Below, piece by piece: positions 55,616 through 64,000 of a DNA stretch of 64,000 bases (its first letter is position 1; each line of letters begins with the position of its first letter). Origin of the DNA: Chara braunii (lineage: Eukaryota; Streptophyta; Charophyceae; Charales; Characeae). Both the position numbers and the translations under genes were made by a program. The notes beneath the pieces are model-generated. The model saw only the letters and a list, made by a program, of their open reading frames with translations, searched no databases and was not told where the DNA came from. The stretch spans positions 338,307 through 402,306 of the forward strand of contig BFEA01000559.1 of assembly GCA_003427395.1 (NCBI GenBank). The letters are read 5' to 3'.

Positions 55616-56607
55616 AATGTATACTGTATATCAATAAATGTAGATTATATACATACTCTATAAGTTTAATATCATATCTCATTCTAGTATCTTATAAAAT
55701 ATTCATTTTGTACTCCAGTATTCAATAATACAATATTGAGTATATTGATATTCTATATTGTATTATATATATTCTATTCTTCTGATAAGGTTTCCTGCAG
55801 TGTTGTTTGCTCTGGGTGCCGAGCTCTTCTTTCCCTCGTCCACCTAACCAAGTTGTCCAGCCTTTGTGTGTCGCTGATTGTGAATGATGTCCTCCAAGTT
55901 TGCATTGTCGCTGGTTGTGAATGATGTTCTGCAAGTTTGCATTACCCCATGTAATCAGGAGGGTAAAACTCTGGCCTTCAGGACATATGTTAAGAATTGG
56001 GACAACAAAGAGATGATCAGCATGCCGCCTATGCAAGGATGACACACAAACCTGTGAAGCGGTCCAAAAGGGTAAAACCTGTTGTGGGATGACTGCGTTG
56101 CTGATGGTTGGCAATTATTTGGACCTTCATGTGATGCAATACAGACCTGGGGTTTGCTTGAGGGTGATTGAGATTTGGTCTTCCGTTTTGGGGGAGGAGC
56201 TGGATGGACTGTATTGTTTCATGCTTCTTCATGTCGTTTGTGTCAGGAATTGGGCCTTTGCATATGCTTCTGAAGCTAGTCGAGTTCTTGCAGCGTTACA
56301 GGACTCCCTTTCTTGCTTCTGCGGATAAACTCTCATCCTGGTTTTGCTCTTCTGTTACGGGGCTCCTCATTCACTTCTGCAGACTGGCATTAATTTAAGA
56401 GTGTAAATGGATAAGGTTCATTAAATGTATACGGTCTATCAATAAATGTAGACTATATACATACTCTATAAATACTTTCTAAGTTTAATATTCTATCTCA
56501 TTCTATTATCTTATAAAATATTCATTCTGTACTCCAATATTCAATAATACAATATTGACTCATTATTTAGTATATTGTATTATATATATTCTATTCTTCT
56601 GATAAGG
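55616..56607 (+). repeat. Intronic tandem duplication: end of copy 1 and whole of copy 2
   Basis: 55616-55790 completes copy 1; copy 2 runs 55791-56607. Both end with the same AT-rich block (TATATATATTCTATTCTTCTGATAAGG). Copy 2 has an extra internal repeat near 55880-55930 (GTGAATGATGT.CT.CAAG.TTGCATT). Confidence 0.9.
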
Positions 56608-58039
56608 TTTTGCACCTACGGATAATGTAGCCCCTATTCAATACTATGCTATAAAAGAAAAAAGAAGAAAAAGAGAGTGCCACTGGAGAGCCACCGCCAT
56701 GCCAGTTTCGAGAACGAAGTCCGAATGTTGTCGGCTCTGGATCATGTAGTTTGGAAGTGGCATCCCCTTTCTCTGTTGGGAAATAGGGGGAGCATTGTCT
56801 CTTCCCCTATTTTAAGGGCATACTCACATGAGGACTTTCCTGGATGCATCTGACGGGAATCACAGCCTATCCATGATGTATCTGACCACAATTTTGTCCG
56901 GAGCTTAGTCAAAAAGGCCTAGTGTGAGTATGTTCCAAGAAAAGTAAATTGTGTGGTTGCATGGTGTGGCAGGTAAAGACAGGCAGACCACTTTTCTCAT
57001 ATAGCTGGCTGTGATGGGGTGGCTTTTGTCTTCTAATGTGATGTGTGTATGTGTATATCCATGAATGCTTGCGATTGTGCTTTCCTGACAGCTGCGGTTG
57101 AATGGTGTGTCTAAAGTCCCATTTCTTTCTTATCCCCTTGGACATTGCTGTCCGTGGGACCTACAAAGACATGAAATGTATGAGAAAATCAGCTATTCCT
57201 CAATAACTCTACCTGCTCCCCCCAATATCATCACTCTTAAATATTGTAGAATATGTTCCCTCTTCCTTGTCTCCCAATCCTTCACCTTTCCCTCTGATTT
57301 CTAGGCAGTCTGTTATGAGCTCCCGAAACGTGGTACCTTTTGCTACTTGCTCCTGCATTGTTGGGTACGGTTATGTGTGCATCTTTTACTGCACTGTTTA
57401 CCATTCCCATTGTCCTGTCCTTCTTTATGTTGTCTTTGCTCTCTTCCCCTGTCCCACCACATTACTTCCATCAACTCGTCAGGCCAGCCCATCCCTTCCT
57501 GCCTGCTTAGGCTCTTTCTTCCTGCCTTTTCCCTTTTCCTGTTTATCTGTCCTTTTTCTTTGGTCTTCTGCCCTTCTTTTTTTTTTACGGCCTTGCTTCA
57601 GATTGCTTCTTTCCTCTCTGTTTTTCTCCTCTAGTCCTCCCCTCTTCTCCTCCCCTCTTCTCCCCCCTGCTCCCCTCCACTCTTTCGTCCCCTCCGGTAC
57701 CCTCGTATCATGCATCCTACCTCCCCTCCTTCCTCCCTTCCCTCCGTGCTCCCTTCTCTTCCAATTAGTCAGCCTTCCTTCACAGTGTGTTCTCATCGAT
57801 AGCCCTTCACATGTATTGTAGTTTGCTTTGATGCATTTTCTTCATGTGTAAGATGCTGTTTGAAGAATCTGCAGCTCTTGTGGTGGTTATTTTGTTTAAT
57901 AGGATTTGCCAAAATGCAGTGGTTGGATACATGGAGTGGCGGATTTTGGTGAGCTGGAGGCTCTCCTCATGTGCCTCCTGTGTTTTCAGCTTACTCTTTG
58001 AAATGCTTGTTTGTTCATAACGAATTCTCTGCTCTGCAG
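56608..58039 (+). other. Remaining intron sequence
   Basis: No gene or element recognised. 57370-57780 is pyrimidine-rich with many CCTTCC and CTCTTC words, which opens long frames by composition only. Confidence 0.4.
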
Positions 58040-58111
58040 GAGCCCACGGGTTCTTCCGGCGGCACTGACTGCAGGGGACCCAGCAGCAGCCCTGCTCCGA
58101 AGAAAAACTCT
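58040..58111 (+). CDS. Candidate host gene exon 3
   Basis: 72 bp (24 codons) between the acceptor CTGCTCTGCAG and a GTAAAAAG donor. It joins the previous exon in phase 0 and reads EPTGSSGGTDCRGPSSSPAP, continuing a Ser/Gly/Pro-rich tail. Splice sites and phase fit; the weak donor and the lack of a conserved domain keep confidence moderate. Confidence 0.45.
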
Positions 58112-58498
58112 GTAAAAAGTGCGCACTCTTGCTGCTCTGTTCCATACATGATCATTCAGGCACAGGATGGCTTGAGCTTTCCTCTTCTCACTGCAACTCT
58201 CCCTTCCTCAATTCAATGTGGCTGTATGTTTATCTGCAAGTCGTGAACACTCGTTCTTTGTCGCCTCTCCCCCTTCCTCTCCTGCACTGCTATCCCCACA
58301 TCCCTCCTGACCCATTCTTACTCTCTCACTTGTTTGCCAGAGCAGTCCTGCATGCCTTCCCATCCTGCTCCATCCACTTTTGCTCTCGTCCGCCTCGCTG
58401 TAGAAGACAATATTGTGTCAGGTCTTTGTTTGTATAGTGTTGGGCTAGGTTCCCTCATGTATGATACTGTGATTATGATTGTTGTTTTCGAACGACAG

Positions 58499-58528
58499 GG
58501 ACTTTTGGGAATAACGCACTGCAAATGA
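58499..58528 (+). CDS. Candidate terminal exon of the host gene
   Basis: After the acceptor ACGACAG at 58498 the phase-0 frame encodes nine residues (GLLGITHCK) and a stop at 58526-58528. It is short and has no conserved motif, so other ends are possible. Confidence 0.3.
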   Translation, partial: GLLGITHCK

Positions 58529-59300
58529 AGAATGGTAGCTGGTAAAAGTCAATAGCTGCAAATGATCACGAACAGCTTGTATCACGTGGTTGGTGTAGGC
58601 GAGGCCAGGTTATTGCAGTCGATTGCTTGTATCGTGTGTGTTCTTTCCTCTGCTTGTGTGGTGCTTTACGGAGGGTACCCCAACCAAGCGTACTCAAGAT
58701 CAGCACAAGCACAGTGCCTGTCTGCTGAGTGGCTCACTCTAAGTCATTATTCTGCCTTATGTTTCCCTTTCTGCGTCAGGAAAGGATTTGAGCCGTATTC
58801 GCACCAGGGCTATTGTGAAGCATGAGGACTGCGTGTGCGGTTACGTGGCCCACATGTATGGTCGCTCTGCTTTACATTTCTCTTTCTTCGTCAGGGAATA
58901 ATTTGGGCTATTGTGAAGCATGTGACTGCGTGTGCGGTTACTTGCCCACATCTATGTCACATTTCGGCTTAGATTTCTGCACCAAGTCTCACATTGACCA
59001 AGTGGTCTTGCTACCTTTATAGCAAGCAGGCTGTAGAATGGAGCCCTACATCTATGCACTTTATGGTGGCTGTGAGTGGCAGGACAATTCTCTGCCGACC
59101 TTTGTAGCCTGTCCTTCACCAGGTGGATGTGGCTGTGAGTGGCAGTACAATTCTCTGCCGACCTTTGTAGCCTGTCCTTGACCAGGTGGATGACTTGGAC
59201 AGTGGACGTCTGCAGGGAGCCATCAGTTTGATCGCCAAACAATGACCAGGATGAGATGGTCAGGAACTCCTTGACAATACCTCAATGTTATGTGCCTGAT
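58529..59300. repeat. Noncoding region with two local duplications
   Basis: GGGCTATTGTGAAGCATG recurs at about 58807 and 58906. A 63-bp unit (TGTGAGTGGCAG.ACAATTCTC and TTTGTAGCCTGTCCTT) is repeated at 59071 and 59134. No gene seen. Confidence 0.75.
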
Positions 59301-59585
59301 TGAAACGAGATCCAACATGGCATCCACACGTTCCCATACACCTGTGCAAAAGCCAAGTGACCTCTTGAGCTCTTGAGGGAGCAAATCCACACCACACCGG
59401 ATGATAAGAATACACAGTGGAATCACACACATACCGAAAATAGAATTGAAACGAGATCCAACATGGCATCCACACGTTCCCATACACCTGTGCAAAAGCC
59501 AAGTGACCTCTTGAGGGAGCAAATCCACACCACACCGGATGATAAGAATACACAGTGGAATCACACATATACCGAAAATAGAATT
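59301..59585. repeat. 146-bp tandem duplication
   Basis: Copies begin TGAAACGAGATCCAACATGG at 59301 and 59447; the first has an 8-bp internal duplication (GAGCTCTT). Open frames across it on both strands repeat themselves and are not genes. Confidence 0.9.
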
Positions 59586-60755
59586 TAAATGAAAATCAAT
59601 TCTATTTACCGTCTCTCCCCAAGTCAATCAACAACACAAATTTCCAAGGATGCCGAGCATGTTATCAACACCCATGGATTCGTCCTCCCTCTTCCTCAAG
59701 GTCTAGCTATGGTGCTTGCAAGTCTCAACCTATCAAGCCTGGCAATCGCCACTGAAAGGCATTCCAAGATGCAGACCCGCAATTCGAATGTCAGGGTCAA
59801 GATCTCAGGCCAAGTCGGTCAGTTTCAGAGAAGTCACACTCGGGTACCTTAGAAGTCAAGTCCGACAGGCATCCGGTAAACAGTCCCATCCCAGAGGCAA
59901 AGGTTGCGTTGTATAAGCAAAACTCATGTGTCATATTGAAGAGTCACATTGAAAAGTCAAATCCCACCAGGAAAGGACACATCCCCAGGCAAAAGTCGTG
60001 TCCCAGAGGCAAGAGTCACATTGCACAGTCAAAAGTCATTTTCCACAGGGGAAAAGTGGCGACTTAGAGGCCCAAGCAGCGGCACACCAATGAAAATTCG
60101 GGAATGTACCAGGCCTTGACATTTTGAAGCAAACAGGCCGTGGGCATGTCGTACCAGTACCGAGTCAAACCAGAAGAAGCAGAGGCTGGGAAGCGCTGAC
60201 GTTCGGTCCGAGGCAATATAAGGACTGGTCATCCACATTTCAAGCAGATTGCTCATTCGTGAGAAGTGTGGAAGTGCTGCTGAATCACTTGTGCGCAATC
60301 TGCGAGTAGCATGCACGCAAAAGCCCTGCTGGGGCAGCGCTGCACTGAGAGGGAAGGCAGCCATAGCTGCAAATGCGAGGCTCAAGGCCTCGATCTGCCC
60401 TACTGGGCCCTATTTTCTGTACAATCGACCGCCCTAAGTGAATGCATGCTCGACCCAAGGCCGATAGGCCTATTTTTGGGGTCACCACGCAACTGGGCAA
60501 AGTCAGGCAGTTGCGCAGCGCCAGTTGGTTGAGAGCGCCCAGGCCCAGGCTGCCTTTTTCTGTATGTAACTGAGGCAGTCCCTGGGCCAGATACGCAACA
60601 TGGACAGAACACAGGCCGAGGGCAGTTGGACATGGGCAACTACCAGAGGTCCAGGGACGGATTCGTGTGGCTGGGGCACAGCCTCTCGGGGCCTATGGGA
60701 AGCTTCTGGGCAGGGCCCCAGCGCAGCCAGGCTTCACGCAGCAGGCAGGCAATTT
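59586..60755 (+). other. Probable upstream part of the LTR of element E
   Basis: No second copy exists in the window, so the LTR start cannot be placed. A TATA-like word CAATATAAGG (60214-60223) and short repeated words (CAGAGGCAA, AAAAGTC at 59900-60050) fit promoter or LTR sequence. No gene recognised. Confidence 0.35.
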
Positions 60756-61661
60756 CCATTTAGGAAAGTGCCTGCCCACACATTCCTCATTCGGGCACTG
60801 GCTGCATGCTGCGCTATACACTGGCGAGCGCTCACGCGCTCACGGGCGAGCTGGAAGGAGCAGGCAGCCATATCGGAGCTGTGCTGCTGTATGCTGGATG
60901 GGGCGCATGGTGGTCGTCGAGTGTACGTGGCATCTGTGAGTGGGGGATCAAGGTTGTGAGTGATACGAGGGACATACCTGGTGCTTGAGAAGAACGACAT
61001 TGTTGGAGATCTGCTCGTACTTGGTGGAGCTGTTGACATTGGCACTGTAGATAGGGTAGATAGGATCTGCCATTTGTAGTCTGGGCGCAGAGCGCCAGAT
61101 AGGATGTCGACATTTGTTCTTTGTTGAAGATGATGGGTATCGACATTGGTTCTTTGTTGAAGATGATGGATATCGATATTGGTTCTTTGTTGAAGATGAT
61201 GGATATCGACATTGGTTCTTTGTTGATGATGATGAGACTACTCGAATATTGTTACATATGAGCTTTTGCTGTGCTCTTATTTGGTGGAACTCGTGTGGCA
61301 ATTCTGCTTTTGGTTCGAGGTCACAACTATCTGGTCTCATGTGTATGATGCTGCTTGGTTTCCGAAGTAGCTATCGCTCAGTGACGTGGAGCTGTTGACG
61401 TCACCAGCGGCATTGTAGATAGGCTAGATAGGATCTGCCATTTGTAGTCTGGGTGCAGAGCACCAGATGGGATGTCGACATTGGTTCTTTGTTGATGATG
61501 ATGAGACTACTCTAACATTGTCACTTATGAGCTTTTGCTGTGCTCTTATTTGGTGGAACTCATGTTGCAATTCTGCTTTTGGTTCGAGGTCACAACTATC
61601 TGGTCTCATGTGTATGATGCTGCTTGGTTTCTGAAGCTCGCTATCGCACATTGTCCTTGCA
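60756..61661 (+). repeat. 3' portion of the 5' LTR of element E
   Basis: It ends TTGTCCTTGCA before the PBS and matches 26800-27356. It carries two expansions absent from D: a 33-bp unit (TCGACATTGGTTCTTTGTTG...) repeated four times at 61107-61238, and a repeat of the whole 3' segment (GTAGATAGG.TAGATAGGATCTGCC ... GCTGCTTGGTTTC) at about 61040-61380 and 61410-61640. Confidence 0.8.
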
Positions 61662-61663
61662 AT

Positions 61664-61676
61664 TTGGTATCAGAGC
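61664..61676 (+). other. Primer-binding site of element E
   Basis: TTGGTATCAGAGC, exact Met-tRNA type, two bases after the LTR end. Confidence 0.95.
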
Positions 61677-61781
61677 TGTCGTACGGTGCACTAATCTGGT
61701 GCTTGTCTTCTGCCTATGCGGTACATGCATGCGGTATGCTGGGTGATCTGGGGTACCTTCCATTGGCTATGATCGTCTTCA

Positions 61782-61831
61782 TGTCTGTGACGTTAAAGAA
61801 TTCTTGAGGACTGCGCGGGTCGTCCTAAAAT
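61782..61831 (+). promoter_or_regulatory. Conserved leader block (copy in element E)
   Basis: TGTCTGTGACGTTAAAGAAT followed by TCTTGAGGA and GTCCTAAAA. Here it lies only about 110 bp after the PBS, whereas in C and H the distance is about 750 bp. Confidence 0.55.
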
Positions 61832-62329
61832 GCGTCCTGATCAGCCAATCGGTCCGTGTAAGGCTCGCTGCACGCGAGGATAAAAATAGTGCAGGGCTGG
61901 TCAGCTCAGCATACACTCGGGGCATAGGGGTGGGTCGTGTGCACACCTTTAGACACACGCTATTTGGATTGCTCATGAACGCTGACGTCAAGGGACTTTC
62001 AGGAAGAACTGAGGAAGGGGTAGATTCTAGGTGATAAGTTCGAGCTCAATTCGACTCTGCAAATATCCACACAGATGATTCTATTTTTATTTTGATTAGT
62101 TAGATGGACTGCCATTGACATCTAACAGACAACAATAGTTAGAAAAATGCTTTCTATTCGTGGACTAGTTAATTAAAAATAGTTTCGTTTGTAGGAACCT
62201 GGACTACCCGTTAGACCCAAAAGTATATACTCTGACTTAGCCACCGATTGATTTTAAATCGGTCTGTGCATAACGCTGCGGTAGGCATCGAGTGTGACCT
62301 GGTGGAGATTGTGTATAGCTCTGTAGCTT

Positions 62330-63822
62330 ATGAGCGACAGGGAGACCACTACCGAGGACGACAGGATCTAGCGATCGCATAGACGCCCGATAGCCCACGT
62401 GGCATTAGGACCCGAGGGTGACAGATTACTGTTCTGCGAGCTTAGGGAGAGAGCAGCAGCAGCGGAGAGCTAGGGCAGCAGAGGCCAGCAGGGCGTTTGC
62501 AAGCAAAGCCGCTGCTTCAGCAGCCATGGCAACTGCTGCGCAGCTGAGTTCCCAGGCCAGCAGTCAGAGACCGTAGGGTCAACGATTGCACGGACCCTGA
62601 TTCAGTCCAATGGCGTTATGGCAAGCCAGCCAATAGTGTCGAGCTCTGAAGAGGTCACCATACAACAAGCAGTACTTTGCAAGGCACATCTACAGAAGGC
62701 TTTAGGAGAAATAAATGTGGAGAAAGAAAGAATGATCAGAAGAAGATCATGGATGCAGTGGAGACAAGCGGACGTTAGTGAGTTAGAGGCGATGGACCTA
62801 ACAAACATGGATGGTGATGTGAGGACCCTGCGTACAGTCCTGCTAGATGTAGTGGAGTTGTAGGACCATTAGACGACTCTCTTATAGGACATCCAGCAGA
62901 GCCTGGCCATGCTGGTTGGGAGAGCTCAGGTAGCACCATCACCATCAGGGCTTGGTGCTTGGCTTGTGGTACAGCCTCCTCCTTTCGTCCCACCTGTGAT
63001 TGGGGTATCCCCATATGTCTCTCCAGCATCGGTCCAAGCCGCTTCCCTAGGTATGCCGCTAACAGGAGGGTTCTCAGCAGGTCTTAGTGTACAGGTTCCT
63101 GTACGGTAAGTGTATTGCCAACCCTCGTCGCAGGTTGCTGTAACTGGGCAGCCTGCTCTATCGCAGCCGGCACAGCCGCAGGGCATACCGTTCCAACAAC
63201 AGCTAGTGCAGCAACCTGTGCCCCTGGGTCCACAGCTTGGAGTGGGATAAGTACCGGGACAAGGTCAATAGGTACCAAAGACGGTCATTGCCTTAGATAA
63301 ATACTTCTCAAGGGACAAGAGGGGCGAAGACCTTGACACATGGTTGACCTTGCTAGTCTACGTGAAGTGCAAGTTGACCTTGCCGCACGAGGAAATGCTT
63401 GTGGCTGCCTCCTATCTTGAGGGGAGCGCAGCAAGATGGTTAAGTGGGCTAGTGCAAGTTCAGTGGTACGGACATGACTTCCGCGCTTGGGCAGTCGACA
63501 AGAAAATGGAAAACTTCCTGAAGCTGGTGGAAGAGAGGTGGAGGGACCGGTACACCAGGCAGGCCTGTGTTCGTTGTGGTCGATATGGCCATAACCAGTT
63601 CAAGTGCGGCAATAAGAAGGTGACGAAAAAGATCCCGCCTATGATGGGGAAGGCGTTGGGATCGTTCGCACCCGTAGGTAACAACGTTGCCAGTAGTTCT
63701 GGAACTACTTCGGAAACACATCGGGCCAGTAGGGTCGAGTTGGTGGACACACCCTCACCATCTCGACAGATGTCCCAAGCTACTGACTCCGTTGCCGTCC
63801 CGCAAGCTACTGACTCCGTTGT
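62330..63822 (+). pseudogene. gag of element E (broken)
   Basis: The start equivalent to that of D is ATG 62330 (MSDRETTTEDD), soon followed by a stop. A charged helix matches D ([24 protein letters not shown]). The Gag core (63270-63540) includes YFSRDKRGEDLDTWL and VAASYLEGSAARWL. After VEERWRDR the sequence jumps to a CCHC zinc knuckle (CVRCGRYGHNQFKC, Cx2Cx4Hx4C) near 63567-63608, suggesting an internal deletion between core and knuckle. Ends with a 27-bp duplication (CAAGCTACTGACTCCGTTG twice) at the junction with F. Confidence 0.8.
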
Positions 63823-64000
63823 CGAAGTCAAAAGGCCGCTCCTCACTTTGTAACTTGCTTAGGTTGGCCGCGATCTTCGAGTAACTCTTGATGAAGCGCT
63901 GATAATAACCGGCCAAGCCGAGGAAGGATCGGACGTCCGTCACATTCTTCGGCTCGGGCCACTCCTGGATGGCTTGAATCTTGTCCGCCAACGGACGAAT
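63823..64000 (-). mobile_element. Element F: RT fragment of the G family, cut by the window end
   Basis: The - strand encodes [20 protein letters not shown], then [18 protein letters not shown] and [11 protein letters not shown], the RT connection region before RNase H. It closely resembles the matching segment of element G near 38300-38400. It starts abruptly at the end of element E's gag. Confidence 0.8.

Larger units (their letters stand above)
48558..58039 (+). other. Proposed 9.5-kb intron of the host gene
   Basis: It runs from the GTAAGT donor to the acceptor GCTCTGCAG at 58039. It holds the first copy of a 0.8-kb tandem duplication, element H inserted in that copy, the second copy (55791-56607) and a pyrimidine-rich stretch (57370-57780). 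Without H it would be about 3 kb. Whether 58040 is the true next exon is less certain than the donor. Confidence 0.45.
60756..63822 (+). mobile_element. Element E: 5' half of a Ty3/Gypsy element, D family
   Basis: It has LTR sequence shared with D, an exact PBS (61664-61676), a leader with the conserved block, and gag with a CCHC knuckle. At about 63822 the gag tail stops and minus-strand pol of another family begins, so E lacks pol and its 3' LTR. The left limit given is where similarity to D starts; the true LTR probably begins further left. Confidence 0.75.

Noticed and set aside
57267-57821. 184-codon Cys/Leu/Ser/Pro frame as a membrane protein
   Set aside because: It lies in a pyrimidine-rich intron segment; hydrophobic composition follows from CT-rich codons and no conserved motif is present.

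Overview
The window reads as repeat-rich nuclear DNA of a green-lineage eukaryote. Almost all coding signal is LTR-retrotransposon pol and gag of the Ty3/Gypsy type. Primer-binding sites match the plant initiator-Met tRNA pattern (TGGTATCAGAGC), one element carries a chromodomain, and a host gene fragment has GT..AG introns. A large streptophyte genome, possibly a charophyte alga, would fit; that is inference and the species cannot be fixed from sequence alone. No bacterial gene or operon is present.

Layout. (1) 1-1413: no gene; a 71-bp duplication and a 155-bp foldback palindrome. (2) 1414-9473, element A, + strand: complete chromovirus with two LTRs, PBS, PPT and a 5-bp TSD (TGACC), coding region broken. 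(3) 9848-19348, element B, - strand: about 1-kb LTRs, 4-bp flanking repeat CGTC; its RNase H region is interrupted by an A/T-tract block holding a U6 snRNA-like sequence. (4) 19641-26786, element C, + strand: 5' LTR, PBS, gag, pol, cut off at the 3' end. (5) about 26800-31428, element D, + strand: internally deleted, with Gag fused in frame to RT. (6) 31429-35665: decayed repeats, an 80-bp tandem repeat, a C/N/T homopolymer junction and a 1.4-kb inverted-repeat pair. (7) 35666-44470, element G, - strand, about 1.1-kb LTRs, with a nested solo LTR (42347-43197, TSD GTTA) in its leader. (8) 44471-47640: a 3.2-kb purine-rich repeat field. (9) 48031-58528: exons of a host gene with a Ser/acidic tail resembling plant GTE/BET bromodomain proteins; its long intron holds a tandem duplication, and element H (49167-55615, - strand, TSD AATG) sits in the first copy. 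(10) about 59600-63822, element E, + strand: long LTR, PBS and gag, same family as D, joined at about 63822 to a minus-strand G-like pol fragment (F).

How it fits together. None of the elements looks autonomous as read: A has a duplication in RT, a protease DIG and frameshifts; C has YLVD for YLDD; G and H have lost the RT active-site segment; D has lost Gag core and protease. Four elements (C, D, E, H) share a conserved block in the untranslated leader, a candidate RNA signal. C/H/solo-I, D/E and G/F form three families; A and B are separate. The host gene is the only non-transposon protein-coding signal I can support.
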